In this document: in pieces, positions 26,489 to 36,559 of the stretch
How the letters are laid out: each line of letters starts with the position of its first letter
Position numbering within the stretch: position 1 is the stretch's first letter
Assembly (NCBI RefSeq): GCF_000189255.1
Contig: NZ_AEVS01000055.1
Span: forward strand, 1 to 38,371
Source of the DNA: Vibrio brasiliensis LMG 20546
GTDB taxonomy: Bacteria; Pseudomonadota; Gammaproteobacteria; Enterobacterales; Vibrionaceae
Direction of reading: 5' to 3'
Length of the DNA: 38,371 nt
Made by a program: the position numbers and the translations under genes
The notes under the pieces: model-generated
Seen by the model: the letters and a program-made list of their open reading frames with translations, nothing else
Database searches by the model: none
Told to the model about the DNA's origin: nothing

Positions 26489-27592
26489 GTGATTATTGTT
26501 AGATATTTGATCCGCGAGACACTCAAAAGCCAATTAGCGATATTTTTTATCCTGTTTTTAGTGTTCCTTAGTCAAAAACTGATCAAAGTTTTGGCTGATG
26601 CTTCGGATGGGGATATTCCCGCGAGTTTGGTCATGCACTATGTCGCATTGAGCATGCCGTCGATGGGACTACTGATGTTACCGTTGAGTCTGTTCTTGGG
26701 TATTTTGCTTACTTTTGGTCGCTTATATGCGGAAAGTGAAATTACCGTTATGAATGCCACAGGCATTGGTAACAAGTTTCTGATTCGTGCTGCTTTATAC
26801 CTCGCGGTTATCACAGGTGTGATCGCTGGCTTTAACTCGTTTGTTTTTTCGCCGTACAGCCAGGATAAGCTCGTTCAACTTCAAGAAGAAGTAGAAGCGG
26901 AAAACAGCGTTGATTTGTTGAAGAAAGGTCATTTTCAGGGCACGCCTGATGGTTCATCGGTCGTCTTTATTGATGACATCGATGGTAAGCAGCTTAAACA
27001 CGTGTTTGTTGCTCAAATGCGTCCACGTGACTCTATATTACCAAGTGTCTCATTTTCTCAGTCAGGCGAAGTTAAAGAGCTGAGCGATGGTCGTCAGGTT
27101 ATTCGCATGTATGATGGGACTCGTTATGAAGGTGTACCTACGCGGGTAGACTACATGGTGACAAAGTTTGACCAGTATGAAGGTCTGATTGGTCAGCGAG
27201 ATGTCAAACGCAAAGGTCGTGACTGGGAAGCAATCCCGACACTGGAGTTGATGAAGAACCCAGATCCGCGTGCTCAGGCAGAGCTACAATGGCGTATTTC
27301 GCTGGTAGTCTGTATTCCGCTGTTGACCATGTTAGTCGTGCCGCTCTCAGCAGTTAACCCGCGTCAGGGTCGATTTGCTAAAATGGGACCAGCGATTCTG
27401 ATCTACTTAGCCTACTTCCTGTCGATTAGTGCCACTAAGTCTGCACTGGAAGACGGTTCTATCCCGGCAATTATTGGTATGTGGCCAATTAATGCTGCGC
27501 TACTGTTGACCGCGATCGGCATTAACTCAATGGACAGCATTCCTGTTCGCCGCTTTAAAGATAAATTAAGACAAAGAAAGAAGGCAGCGTAA
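26489..27592 (+). CDS. lptF: LPS export ABC transporter permease LptF
   Basis: Inner-membrane subunit of the LptB2FG ABC transporter that extracts lipopolysaccharide and drives it along the Lpt bridge. The 367 residues have six predicted membrane segments: three before a periplasmic beta-jellyroll domain (about residues 125-250) and three after it. The motif LRETLKSQLAI-like start and the LPLSLFLGILLTFGRLYAESEITVMNATGIG coupling region are typical. The start codon is GTG with AGGT about 11 bases upstream. The lptG start lies three bases after its stop, so the two are translationally coupled. Confidence 0.97.
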   Translation: MIIVRYLIRETLKSQLAIFFILFLVFLSQKLIKVLADASDGDIPASLVMHYVALSMPSMGLLMLPLSLFLGILLTFGRLYAESEITVMNATGIGNKFLIRAALYLAVITGVIAGFNSFVFSPYSQDKLVQLQEEVEAENSVDLLKKGHFQGTPDGSSVVFIDDIDGKQLKHVFVAQMRPRDSILPSVSFSQSGEVKELSDGRQVIRMYDGTRYEGVPTRVDYMVTKFDQYEGLIGQRDVKRKGRDWEAIPTLELMKNPDPRAQAELQWRISLVVCIPLLTMLVVPLSAVNPRQGRFAKMGPAILIYLAYFLSISATKSALEDGSIPAIIGMWPINAALLLTAIGINSMDSIPVRRFKDKLRQRKKAA

Positions 27593-27595
27593 GTC

Positions 27596-28666
27596 GTGTT
27601 TAAAATTCTCGATCTCTATATCGGCAAAACCATCATTGCCACGACATCTTTAGTGCTGGCCACTTTTGTCGGCTTGTCTGCGATCATCAAATACGTTGAA
27701 CAGTTACGTAAAGTGGGTGAGGGAACTTACGATCTGATTCAGGCATTGCTCTTTGTTCTATTAAGTATCCCGCGTGATATCGAAATGTTCTTCCCAATGG
27801 CGGCTTTGCTGGGTGCTTTGATTGGCCTTGGTATGCTGGCTTCAAGCTCTGAGCTTGTGGTGATGCAGGCGGCAGGTTTCTCTAAGCTAAACATCGGTAT
27901 GTCTGTGCTTAAAACCGCGGTGCCTCTAATGGTACTTGTGACCCTGCTTGGTCAATGGGGCGCACCTCAGGCACAGAAAATGGCGCGTGACTTACGTGCA
28001 TTTGCTACTTCTGGTGGCGCAATCCTGTCGGTGCGAACCGGTGTTTGGGCGCGTGATGCCAATGACTTTATCTTTATCGGCAAAGTAGAAGACGACAAGA
28101 TTTACGCAATGAACATGTGGCGTTTTGATGAGGAGAAGCGTCTTGAGAGTGTTGTTCATGCTGCTACGGTGGAATACGTTGCGGATAATACCTGGAAGAT
28201 GAAAGACGTTCAGTTGACCGAAATGGTCGATGAAGTGGAAATCTCCAAGCAAAGTCTGCCGGAGTATAGTTGGACGACATCCCTGGCCCCAGATAAGTTA
28301 GCAGTGGTCACTGTTAAGCCGGAAGAGTTATCGTTAGGTGGCTTATATGATTACGTTACTTACCTTAAAGCGTCAGAGCAGGACCCATCACGCTATGAAC
28401 TGGCTTTCTGGCGTAAGGTGACGCAGCCGTTCTCCATTGCTGTGATGATGTTGATGGCGCTGTCGTTTATATTCGGTCCGCTGCGTAGCGTGACGATGGG
28501 AGCACGTATTCTGTCGGGTGTTATTGCAGGTTTCACCTTCTACATTTCCAGTGAGTTCTTTGGTCCGTTAAGTCTGGTATACAACATCCCACCAGTGTTT
28601 GGTGCTGTGATGCCAAGTTTGGTGTTCCTGACTATCGCACTGATGTTGTTACGCAGAAAACTTTAA
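27596..28666 (+). CDS. lptG: LPS export ABC transporter permease LptG
   Basis: Second permease of LptB2FG. The 356-residue protein starts FKILDLYIGKTIIATTSLV (GTG start, AAGG about 12 bases upstream) and has six membrane segments around a periplasmic jellyroll. The coupling region FFPMAALLGALIGLGMLASSSELVVMQAAGFS and the last segments (VFGAVMPSLVFLTIALMLLRRKL) are typical. Operon with lptF. The ATPase gene lptB is elsewhere, as usual. Ends in a strong bidirectional terminator facing mutS. Confidence 0.97.
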   Translation: MFKILDLYIGKTIIATTSLVLATFVGLSAIIKYVEQLRKVGEGTYDLIQALLFVLLSIPRDIEMFFPMAALLGALIGLGMLASSSELVVMQAAGFSKLNIGMSVLKTAVPLMVLVTLLGQWGAPQAQKMARDLRAFATSGGAILSVRTGVWARDANDFIFIGKVEDDKIYAMNMWRFDEEKRLESVVHAATVEYVADNTWKMKDVQLTEMVDEVEISKQSLPEYSWTTSLAPDKLAVVTVKPEELSLGGLYDYVTYLKASEQDPSRYELAFWRKVTQPFSIAVMMLMALSFIFGPLRSVTMGARILSGVIAGFTFYISSEFFGPLSLVYNIPPVFGAVMPSLVFLTIALMLLRRKL

Positions 28667-28679
28667 CCCTAGATGTATT

Positions 28680-28709
28680 AAAAACGGCAGCCAATTGGCT
28701 GCCGTTTTT
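28680..28709. terminator. Bidirectional terminator between lptG and mutS
   Basis: AAAAACGGCAGCC and its perfect complement around AATT, with A and T runs at both sides. It serves both convergent genes. Confidence 0.95.
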
Positions 28710-28716
28710 GTCTGCT

Positions 28717-31281
28717 TTATAGAAGCTTTTTCAGACGATAGAGCTCTTCAAGAGCCTGTCTTGGTGTCAGGTCGTCAGGATCAATATTAGATAGCGCTTG
28801 CTCTACTTCGCTCGGTTCTGGAATTAAACTCAGTTGGTTAGCAATATCGACGGCAGGAGAGACACTTGATGTGTTGCTGCCTTGGCCGATTTGTTCTAAC
28901 TGAGTTAGTTTAGCGCGAGCATTTTTAATCACACTCTTAGGTACCCCAGCCAACCCAGCAACAGCAAGACCGTACGACTTGCTCGCCGCACCTTCCTGTA
29001 CAGCATGCATAAAGGCAATACTGTCACCATGTTCTACCGCGTCGAGGTGAACGTTAGCCAGGTGAGGGATCTGGTTCGGTAGCTCAGTCAGTTCAAAATA
29101 GTGGGTAGCGAACAGGGTCATTGAACCTAGCTGTTTTGCTAGCCACTCAGCACTTGCCCAGGCAAGAGAGAGACCATCATAGGTACTGGTACCGCGACCA
29201 ATTTCATCCATCAATACCAGGCTGTTAGCTGTCGCATTATGAAGAATATTAGCGGTTTCAGTCATCTCAACCATAAAAGTTGAACGACCTGAGGCCAAAT
29301 CATCCGATGCCCCGATTCGGGTGAAGATACGATCGATTGAACCTATCTGAGCCGCTTCTGCCGGTACATAAGAACCTATGTGTGCCATTAATGCAATCAG
29401 AGCGGTCTGGCGCATATAGGTTGATTTACCACCCATGTTCGGGCCGGTAATAATCAGCATCTTACGGCTTGGGTTGAGTTCAATCGGGTTGGCGATAAAT
29501 GGTTCATCCATTACCTGTTCAACCACAGGGTGGCGACCATTCTGAATCTGAATTCCCGCCTCCTTGGTCAGGCTAGGGCGGCAGTAGTCGAGACTGTCTG
29601 CTCGCTCGGCGAGGTTTTGCAGTACATCGATTTGCGATATAGCCGATGCCAGGTTCTGCATCTGTTCCAGATGAGGTAGCAGCAGGTCAAATAACTCTTC
29701 CCAAAGCTGTTTTTCGACCGCAAGCGCTTTTGATTTAGAGTTGAGAACTTTGTCTTCGTGCTCTTTCAGCTCAGGAATAATGTAGCGCTCGGCATTTTTC
29801 AATGTCTGACGGCGAACATAGTGAGGAGGCACGAGGTGACTTTGTCCACGGCTGACCTGGATAAAGAAACCATGAACGTTGTTGTAACCCACTTTTAGGC
29901 TATCAATGCCATGGCGCTCACGCTCTTCTTGCTCTAGTTGTTCCAGATACTCTGTTGCACCATCAGCCAGCTTACGCCACTCATCTAGCTCTTCGTTGTA
30001 GCCGCTGGCAATGACGCCACCGTCACGAATAACCACTGGAGGATTCTCTTTAATTGCACGTTCCAGCAATTGACAAACATCGTCCATCGGCGCGGCAAAT
30101 TGAGCCAGCTTAGCCAGATATGAGTTGCTCAGGCTACCCATACAGTCTGCAAGTTCAGGCAGTTGCTGCATAGCAAAGCGCAATCGAGCCATATCTCTAG
30201 GTCGAGCGCTACGCAAAGCCAGGCGAGCAAGAATACGTTCGATATCGCCGATTTGTTTGAGCACTGGATGTAGTTCAGCGTAAACCGCTTGCTCTTTCAC
30301 TTCAGTGATAGCGTCGAGGCGTTGATTAAGCGTATCGATATCACGCATTGGTTGATGTAGCCAACGCTTTAGCATACGACTGCCCATCGCAGTTGCGGTG
30401 TGATCGAGCACTTCTGCTAGCGTATTGTCTGTTCCGCCAGCAAGGTTATGCGTGATCTCTAAGTTGCGGCGCGTCGCTGCGTCGAGAATGACAGAGTGAT
30501 CCTGACGGTCAAAAGTGAGAGAACGAATATGGGGCAGAGCAGTACGCTGGGTGTCTTTGACGTATTGGATCAGACAGCCAGCAGCACATAAACCTAGCTT
30601 GGCATGTTCAACGCCGAAGCCAACCAGATCTTTAGTGCCAAACTGTTGGTTCAGCTGCTGCTTGGCGGTGTCGAGCTCAAACTCCCATACCGGGCGACGG
30701 CGATTACCGTTGCGACCGTTCATCAACTGAACTGGTTCGAAGTCTTCCGGGAAGAGTAGTTCACGTGGCGCGGTTCGTTGCAGCTCAGCTGCCATCGCTT
30801 CTTCGGTTTCTGGCTCCATCAGCTGGAATCGGCCAGAAGTGACATCTAAGGTCGCGTAACCGAACTTGCCATTGTGGTGATAGATCGCCGCGATAAGGTT
30901 ATCCAAACGCTCTGAAAGCAAAGCCTCATCGGTTACGGTGCCCGGAGTCACAATTCGTACCACTGCACGTTCAACAGGGCCTTTGCTTGTTGCTGGATCG
31001 CCAATCTGTTCACAGATAGCGACCGATTCACCTAGCTGGACTAATTTGGCTAAATAGCCTTCCACTGCATGGAAGGGTACGCCCGCCATCGGAATAGGTT
31101 CGCCCGCTGATGCCCCACGTTTGGTGAGAGAAATATCTAATAGCTGAGATGCGCGCTTAGCATCGTCATAGAAGAGTTCATAGAAGTCTCCCATACGGTA
31201 GAACAGCAGAATATCCGGATTCTCAGCTTTGAGCTTAAGATATTGCTGCATCATGGGAGTGTGTTTTTGTTCAGCTTTCAC
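28717..31281 (-). CDS. mutS: DNA mismatch repair protein MutS
   Basis: Mismatch-recognition ATPase that recruits MutL. The 854-residue protein has the mismatch-contacting F-x-E at F33/E35 in [12 protein letters not shown], the clamp and lever regions, Walker A in [14 protein letters not shown], Walker [17 protein letters not shown], the signature [11 protein letters not shown], and a C-terminal helix [15 protein letters not shown] for tetramerisation. I use the GTG start at 31281 ([12 protein letters not shown]), which fits other vibrio proteins; the open frame runs 44 codons further upstream into the pncC start and those codons do not look like MutS. The ribosome site is weak. Divergent from pncC. 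Confidence 0.98.
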   Translation of the reverse strand: MKAEQKHTPMMQQYLKLKAENPDILLFYRMGDFYELFYDDAKRASQLLDISLTKRGASAGEPIPMAGVPFHAVEGYLAKLVQLGESVAICEQIGDPATSKGPVERAVVRIVTPGTVTDEALLSERLDNLIAAIYHHNGKFGYATLDVTSGRFQLMEPETEEAMAAELQRTAPRELLFPEDFEPVQLMNGRNGNRRRPVWEFELDTAKQQLNQQFGTKDLVGFGVEHAKLGLCAAGCLIQYVKDTQRTALPHIRSLTFDRQDHSVILDAATRRNLEITHNLAGGTDNTLAEVLDHTATAMGSRMLKRWLHQPMRDIDTLNQRLDAITEVKEQAVYAELHPVLKQIGDIERILARLALRSARPRDMARLRFAMQQLPELADCMGSLSNSYLAKLAQFAAPMDDVCQLLERAIKENPPVVIRDGGVIASGYNEELDEWRKLADGATEYLEQLEQEERERHGIDSLKVGYNNVHGFFIQVSRGQSHLVPPHYVRRQTLKNAERYIIPELKEHEDKVLNSKSKALAVEKQLWEELFDLLLPHLEQMQNLASAISQIDVLQNLAERADSLDYCRPSLTKEAGIQIQNGRHPVVEQVMDEPFIANPIELNPSRKMLIITGPNMGGKSTYMRQTALIALMAHIGSYVPAEAAQIGSIDRIFTRIGASDDLASGRSTFMVEMTETANILHNATANSLVLMDEIGRGTSTYDGLSLAWASAEWLAKQLGSMTLFATHYFELTELPNQIPHLANVHLDAVEHGDSIAFMHAVQEGAASKSYGLAVAGLAGVPKSVIKNARAKLTQLEQIGQGSNTSSVSPAVDIANQLSLIPEPSEVEQALSNIDPDDLTPRQALEELYRLKKLL

Positions 31282-31366
31282 GGGCAACGTCTTTCGTTTA
31301 TTTCTATTGCGGCTTAGGATACGTGAATAGCCATTAAGCGAAAAGATGCAATAGAGGTATTTAGAC

Positions 31367-31858
31367 ATGGAATCACAGCAAATTCTGTCGCAACAGTTGG
31401 GTGAGTTACTCAATCAGCACCATTTGGTTCTGACCACGGCGGAGTCATGCACTGGTGGAGGCGTATCTGCGGCGATTACCGATATTGCTGGCAGTTCCGC
31501 CTGGTTTGATCGCGCCTTTATCACTTACAGCAATGAAGCAAAAATGGAAATGCTCGGTGTCACTGAACAGACTCTGCAATCTTTTGGTGCTGTGAGCGAA
31601 CAAACGGTAGAAGAGATGGTGAAAGGGGCTGTGGCCAATTCTAATGCCAATATTGGCGTTTCAATTAGTGGCATTGCTGGGCCTGGTGGAGCCACTGAAG
31701 ATAAGCCCGTGGGTACGGTGTGTTTTGGTTGGGCTGATGAAACTGGTTGGCTGAAAGTCGCCACTTATCACTTTGCAGGTGACCGAAGTCAAGTGCGCCA
31801 ACAAGCGGTAGAGACCGCGTTGAAAGTACTGTATGAAAAATTGCTTAGTCACAGTTGA
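31367..31858 (+). CDS. pncC: Nicotinamide-nucleotide amidase PncC
   Basis: Deamidates nicotinamide mononucleotide to nicotinic acid mononucleotide in NAD recycling. The 163-residue protein is the stand-alone CinA C-terminal domain: [21 protein letters not shown] with the catalytic Ser-Cys-Thr-Gly, [37 protein letters not shown]. It lacks the N-terminal MoCF domain of full CinA. GAGG about 10 bases before the ATG. In the conserved mutS-pncC-recA neighbourhood; its own promoter must lie in the 85 bases shared with mutS. Confidence 0.96.
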   Translation: MESQQILSQQLGELLNQHHLVLTTAESCTGGGVSAAITDIAGSSAWFDRAFITYSNEAKMEMLGVTEQTLQSFGAVSEQTVEEMVKGAVANSNANIGVSISGIAGPGGATEDKPVGTVCFGWADETGWLKVATYHFAGDRSQVRQQAVETALKVLYEKLLSHS

Positions 31859-31933
31859 TAATCATTGGTTGCAATTTAAACTTAATAAAAATCAGATGGA
31901 TATCATCAAATTTCAAAAAAATCCATACAGCTA

Positions 31934-31961
31934 TAGACACTGTATGAATCAACAGTATAAT
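31934..31961 (+). promoter_or_regulatory. recA promoter with LexA box
   Basis: TAGACA (31934-31939), 16-base spacer, TATAAT (31956-31961). The spacer is exactly the SOS box CTGTATGAATCAACAG (31940-31955), a full CTGT-N8-ACAG match, so LexA would cover the whole promoter. Predicted start near 31968. Confidence 0.93.
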
Positions 31962-32053
31962 GACTTTCATTGATTGCTTAGTGAAGAACGCTGAGCGGAA
32001 GAATTTGATTGATATTCATCAGCACACGATAGATGAGTCATTTGGAGAAAGTG

Positions 32054-33097
32054 ATGGACGAGAACAAACAGAAAGCGCTCGCCGCTGCGCTAGGTCAGAT
32101 TGAAAAGCAATTCGGTAAAGGTTCAATCATGCGCCTTGGTGATAACCGCGCAATGGATGTAGAAACAATCTCTACTGGTTCACTTTCTCTGGATATCGCA
32201 CTAGGTGCTGGTGGTCTACCAATGGGTCGTATCGTAGAAATCTACGGTCCGGAGTCATCTGGTAAAACAACACTAACACTAGAGTGTATCGCAGCAGCAC
32301 AAAAGCAGGGTAAAACTTGTGCCTTTATCGATGCTGAGCACGCTCTTGATCCTGTTTATGCTAAGAAACTTGGTGTAGATATCGATGCTCTACTTGTTTC
32401 TCAGCCAGATACTGGTGAGCAGGCGCTAGAAATCTGTGACGCACTAGCTCGTTCAGGCGCTATCGACGTAATGGTTGTCGACTCAGTAGCGGCTCTGACT
32501 CCTAAAGCTGAAATTGAAGGCGAAATGGGCGATAGCCATATGGGTCTTCAAGCACGTATGCTTTCTCAAGCGATGCGTAAGCTAACAGGTAACCTAAAGC
32601 AATCTAACTGTATGTGTATCTTCATCAACCAGATCCGTATGAAGATTGGTGTGATGTTTGGTAACCCAGAAACGACCACTGGTGGTAACGCACTTAAGTT
32701 CTACGCTTCTGTTCGTCTAGATATCCGTCGTACTGGTTCTATCAAAGAAGGTGACGAAGTTGTCGGTAACGAAACTCGCATCAAAGTAGTTAAGAACAAG
32801 ATTGCTGCTCCATTCAAGCAAGCAGAAACTCAAATCCTGTACGGTGCAGGCTTTAACCGTGAAGGTGAGCTAATCGACCTTGGTGTTAAGCACAAGCTTA
32901 TTGAGAAAGCGGGCGCTTGGTACAGCTACAATGGTGATAAGATCGGTCAAGGTAAAGCAAACGCAGGTAAGTTCCTACGTGACAACCCTGATGCAGCAAA
33001 AGCTATTGACTCTAAGCTACGTGAAATGTTGCTTTCACCAGCTGAAGTTCAGCCAGAAGACGCTGAACTAGGTCAAATGCCAGAAGAAGAACTATAA
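32054..33097 (+). CDS. recA: Recombinase RecA
   Basis: ATP-dependent strand-exchange protein and co-protease for LexA cleavage. The 347-residue protein has Walker A GPESSGKT, Walker [11 protein letters not shown], loop L1 [20 protein letters not shown], loop L2 with [13 protein letters not shown], and an acidic tail PEEEL. I start at the ATG 32054, with GGAG upstream; an ATG seven codons earlier gives a non-family N-terminus. SOS-controlled by the LexA box above. Followed by a terminator and recX. Confidence 0.99.
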   Translation: MDENKQKALAAALGQIEKQFGKGSIMRLGDNRAMDVETISTGSLSLDIALGAGGLPMGRIVEIYGPESSGKTTLTLECIAAAQKQGKTCAFIDAEHALDPVYAKKLGVDIDALLVSQPDTGEQALEICDALARSGAIDVMVVDSVAALTPKAEIEGEMGDSHMGLQARMLSQAMRKLTGNLKQSNCMCIFINQIRMKIGVMFGNPETTTGGNALKFYASVRLDIRRTGSIKEGDEVVGNETRIKVVKNKIAAPFKQAETQILYGAGFNREGELIDLGVKHKLIEKAGAWYSYNGDKIGQGKANAGKFLRDNPDAAKAIDSKLREMLLSPAEVQPEDAELGQMPEEEL

Positions 33098-33117
33098 ACC
33101 GTTCTCAATAACTCCCT

Positions 33118-33145
33118 AAGCCCTGCATATGCGGGGCTTTGTTGT
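33118..33145 (+). terminator. Terminator between recA and recX
   Basis: AAGCCCTGCA pairs with TGCGGGGCTT (one G-U pair), then TTGTTGT. The modest U-tract suggests partial readthrough into recX, as known for E. coli recA-recX. Confidence 0.85.
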
Positions 33146-33172
33146 ATCTAGAATTTGAAAATTTAGTTAGCC

Positions 33173-33637
33173 ATGTTCCAAAGAAAACCACCCACCTTAT
33201 CGAGCAAAGAGGCGGCCATTCAGTTACTGAGTCGTCGTGATCATGGTGAATACGAGCTCTATCAAAAACTGTCGCTAAAAGGTTACGAAGAGGATGCGAT
33301 CGAGGAAGCGATTAATTTTTGCCTCGATCATAACTACCTCGATGATCTCCGCTACGCAAAAAGCCAGATTCGTCAGCATGTCTATAAAGGGCATGGAGAG
33401 AGAAGAATTCGTCAGGAGCTTAATCAAAAGCGTGTATCCGAGTCGACGGTTGAAAAAGCGATGGAAGAAGAGCCTCAGGACTGGTTTGAGCTTGCAAAAA
33501 GTGCTGCGGAGAAGAAATTTAAAGGTATTAAGGCCAAAGACGCAAAAGAGTACGCCAAACAAGTCCGATTCCTGCAATATCGTGGTTATAGTTTTGAACA
33601 AATCAGCTATGCCCTTAACTCGGATAGCGAGGATTAA
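33173..33637 (+). CDS. recX: RecA regulatory protein RecX
   Basis: Inhibits RecA filament extension. The 154 residues are helical three-helix repeats typical of Rec[55 protein letters not shown], and [16 protein letters not shown] at the end. The ribosome site is poor, which fits low expression by readthrough from recA. Conserved recA-recX-alaS order. Confidence 0.97.
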   Translation: MFQRKPPTLSSKEAAIQLLSRRDHGEYELYQKLSLKGYEEDAIEEAINFCLDHNYLDDLRYAKSQIRQHVYKGHGERRIRQELNQKRVSESTVEKAMEEEPQDWFELAKSAAEKKFKGIKAKDAKEYAKQVRFLQYRGYSFEQISYALNSDSED

Positions 33638-33780
33638 TCGCGAATTAGTCACCTAATCTGCAGATTTGTCGTGATTTGTAGAATCAGATGTCTCTTTTCT
33701 GCGAGAAAACTAGTCGTAGCGTTAACCATGATCTACAATAGCGCAAAATTCTAACTCGACTATTTTTCAGGAAGAGCTGC

Positions 33781-36363
33781 ATGTACATGAGCACTGATGA
33801 GGTTCGTAACGCGTTCCTTAAGTTCTTTGAAAGCAAAGGACACCAAATCGTAGACAGTTCATCGTTGGTTCCACATAACGATCCAACCCTGCTATTCACA
33901 AACGCAGGTATGAACCAATTCAAAGATTGCTTCTTAGGCGCCGAAAAGCGTGCCTACACTCGAGCAACTACGGCTCAGCGTTGTGTACGTGCGGGTGGTA
34001 AACATAACGATCTGGAAAACGTAGGTTTTACAGCTCGCCACCACACTTTCTTCGAAATGCTTGGTAACTTCAGTTTTGGTGATTACTTCAAAGAAGACGC
34101 GATTGCGTTTGCTTGGGAGTTCCTGACTGAAACACTACAACTGCCAAAAGATCGTCTGCTCGTAACCGTTTACGAAACAGATGACGAAGCATTTGAAATC
34201 TGGAACAAAACAGTAGGTGTTCCTGCCGACCGTATCGTACGTATTGGCGATAAAGAAGGCGGTAAGCAGTACGAGTCAGACAACTTCTGGACTATGGGTG
34301 ACACAGGCCCTTGTGGTCCTTGTACAGAAATTTTCTACGATCACGGTGAGCACATCTGGGGTGGCCGTCCTGGTACACCTGAAGAAGATGGTGACCGATT
34401 CATCGAGATCTGGAACAACGTATTTATGCAGTTCAACCGTCATGCTGATGGCACGATGGAACCTCTGCCTAAGCCTGCTGTTGATACAGGTATGGGTATT
34501 GAGCGTATCTCTGCAATCATGCAAGGCGTTCACTCTAACTACGAAATCGATGTGTTCCAGAAGCTAATCAAAGCGGCTGCAGAAACTATCGGTTACGAAG
34601 ACCTATCTAACCAATCTCTACGCGTTATTGCTGACCACATCCGTTCATGTTCATTCCTGATTGTTGATGGTGTTATGCCTTCAAACGAAGGCCGTGGCTA
34701 CGTTTTACGTCGTATTATCCGTCGTGCAGTTCGTCACGGTAACAAACTTGGTGCGAAGGGCGTATTCTTCCACAAACTTGTTGGTGTTCTTGCAGAAGTC
34801 ATGGGTACGGCAGGCGAAGAGCTTAAGAAGCAACAAGCGGTTGTTGAGAAAGTTCTACGTATCGAAGAAGAGAACTTTGGTCGTACTCTAGAGCGTGGTA
34901 TGGCGATTCTGAATGAAGCGCTAGACAACCTAGACGGTAAAGTACTTGATGGCGAAACAGTATTTAAGCTTTACGATACTTACGGTTTCCCGGCAGACCT
35001 TACTAACGACGTAGCTCGTGAACGTGACTTCGCAATTGACGAAGAAGGTTTTGAGAAAGCGATGGAAGAGCAGCGTCAGCGTGCTCGTGAAGCAGGCCAG
35101 TTTGGTACTGACTACAACGCGACTATCAAAACTGAAGCTGAAACTGAGTTCTGTGGTTACACTGGCACTCAGGGTAACAGCAATGTGGCTGAGATCTTTG
35201 TTGAAGGTGAAGCAGCTGAATCTCTGTCTGCAGGCGATAAAGCGATCATCATTCTTGGAGAAACGCCATTTTACGCAGAATCAGGCGGTCAGTGTGGTGA
35301 CGCGGGTGTACTGAAGACTGAGTCTGGTCTATTTAAAGTAGAAGATACTCAAAAGCTGGGTAACGCGATTGCTCACCACGGCGTACTTGCTGAAGGTGTG
35401 CTAGCGAAAGGTGATGAAGTTGAAGCGGTTGTCGATGCTGAGCGTCGTGCGTCAATCTCACTAAACCACTCTGCAACTCACCTATTACATGCAGCACTTC
35501 GTACAGTGCTGGGAGAACACGTAACGCAGAAAGGCTCACTAGTTAAGCCTGAAAACCTACGTTTCGACTTCTCTCACCTGGAAGCGGTAACGCCGGCAGA
35601 GCTTAAAGAAGTAGAGCGTCTGGTTAATGCTCAAGTACGTCGTAACCACGTTATCGAAACTAACGTGATGGACATTGAGTCAGCGAAGCAGAAAGGTGCA
35701 ATGGCGCTATTCGGCGAGAAGTACGATGATGAAGTTCGCGTACTGTCGATGGGTGAGTTCTCAACTGAGCTTTGTGGTGGTATCCACGCGTCAAACACTG
35801 GTGATATTGGTCTGTTCAAGATCACTTCAGAAGGTGGTATTGCAGCGGGTATTCGTCGTATTGAAGCGGTAACGGGTGAAGCTGCACTAGATGCAATTGA
35901 AGCACAACAAGCTAAGTACGAAGAGAAACTGGCTGAATCAGCAACTAAAGCGAAATCGCTAGAGAAAGAAATTCAGAAGCTAAAAGACAAGATGGCTGCA
36001 GCAGAAAGTGCAAACATCATGGGTAAAGCTCAGGAAATCAACGGCGTTAAAGTACTGATCGCTGGTATGGAAGGTGCTGATAGCAAGAACCTACGTACTA
36101 TGGTTGACGACATCAAGAACCAAATGGGTAGTGGTGTTGTTATGCTGGCGAACGTTAATGATGGCAAAATTGGCCTCATCGCGGGTGTAACGAAAGACCT
36201 TATCGGTAAAGTTAAAGCGGGCGACCTTGTTAAGATGGTTGCTGAGCAAGTTGGTGGTAAAGGTGGTGGTCGTCCAGATATGGCTCAGGCAGGTGGTAGT
36301 GATGTTGATGCACTTCCAGCGGCAATCCAATCTGTGCAGCCATGGCTAGAAGAACGCCTATAA
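33781..36363 (+). CDS. alaS: Alanyl-tRNA synthetase
   Basis: Class II synthetase for tRNA-Ala, 860 residues. N-terminal aminoacylation core ([50 protein letters not shown]), editing domain with zinc-type HSATHLLH and CGGIHAS, a coiled coil (about 700-735) and the C-Ala domain ending [12 protein letters not shown] keep the first ATG (MYMSTDEV), eight bases after AGGA, as in other vibrio proteins; an ATG two codons later is an alternative. Its own promoter lies in the 143 bases after recX. Strong tandem hairpins follow. Confidence 0.99.
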   Translation: MYMSTDEVRNAFLKFFESKGHQIVDSSSLVPHNDPTLLFTNAGMNQFKDCFLGAEKRAYTRATTAQRCVRAGGKHNDLENVGFTARHHTFFEMLGNFSFGDYFKEDAIAFAWEFLTETLQLPKDRLLVTVYETDDEAFEIWNKTVGVPADRIVRIGDKEGGKQYESDNFWTMGDTGPCGPCTEIFYDHGEHIWGGRPGTPEEDGDRFIEIWNNVFMQFNRHADGTMEPLPKPAVDTGMGIERISAIMQGVHSNYEIDVFQKLIKAAAETIGYEDLSNQSLRVIADHIRSCSFLIVDGVMPSNEGRGYVLRRIIRRAVRHGNKLGAKGVFFHKLVGVLAEVMGTAGEELKKQQAVVEKVLRIEEENFGRTLERGMAILNEALDNLDGKVLDGETVFKLYDTYGFPADLTNDVARERDFAIDEEGFEKAMEEQRQRAREAGQFGTDYNATIKTEAETEFCGYTGTQGNSNVAEIFVEGEAAESLSAGDKAIIILGETPFYAESGGQCGDAGVLKTESGLFKVEDTQKLGNAIAHHGVLAEGVLAKGDEVEAVVDAERRASISLNHSATHLLHAALRTVLGEHVTQKGSLVKPENLRFDFSHLEAVTPAELKEVERLVNAQVRRNHVIETNVMDIESAKQKGAMALFGEKYDDEVRVLSMGEFSTELCGGIHASNTGDIGLFKITSEGGIAAGIRRIEAVTGEAALDAIEAQQAKYEEKLAESATKAKSLEKEIQKLKDKMAAAESANIMGKAQEINGVKVLIAGMEGADSKNLRTMVDDIKNQMGSGVVMLANVNDGKIGLIAGVTKDLIGKVKAGDLVKMVAEQVGGKGGGRPDMAQAGGSDVDALPAAIQSVQPWLEERL

Positions 36364-36381
36364 ATTTAATTTGTTAAATAT

Positions 36382-36420
36382 TTACGCTCAATCAGATCTT
36401 TGATTGAGCGTAATTTTTTT
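36382..36420 (+). terminator. Terminator of alaS
   Basis: A 13-base-pair stem TTACGCTCAATCA with its complement, loop GATCTT, then seven T. It lies 18 bases after the alaS stop. Confidence 0.95.
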
Positions 36421-36425
36421 GAGCT

Positions 36426-36487
36426 AACCAAGTGGTTTAATTGGCTAAGGTAACGGCAGCCAATAGAGTCACTTGGTTTTTGTTATT
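36426..36487 (+). other. Second nested hairpin before the aspartokinase gene
   Basis: AACCAAGTG pairs with CACTTGGTT (outer stem); inside it ATTGGCT pairs with AGCCAAT around an 11-base loop. The two stems are separated by a symmetric 5x5 internal loop, and TTTGTTATT follows. It starts five bases after the alaS U-tract and ends about 75 bases before the aspartokinase start. It could be a back-up terminator, the end of a small RNA, or part of a leader. Confidence 0.6.
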
Positions 36488-36559
36488 ACTACTGCAGACA
36501 ATATTCAACATATTGAATGTGGTTCGAATGAGACTTTGGTCTTGGGAAGGTGAAGACTG

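Noticed and set aside
28717-31413. Longer MutS with 44 extra N-terminal residues
   Set aside because: The extension reads Cys- and Ser-rich without family similarity, overlaps the pncC start, and the GTG at 31281 gives the standard length.
36364-36559. Lysine riboswitch before the aspartokinase gene
   Set aside because: The gap is too short for the ~170-base L-box plus promoter, and none of its conserved junction motifs are visible; only simple hairpins are present.
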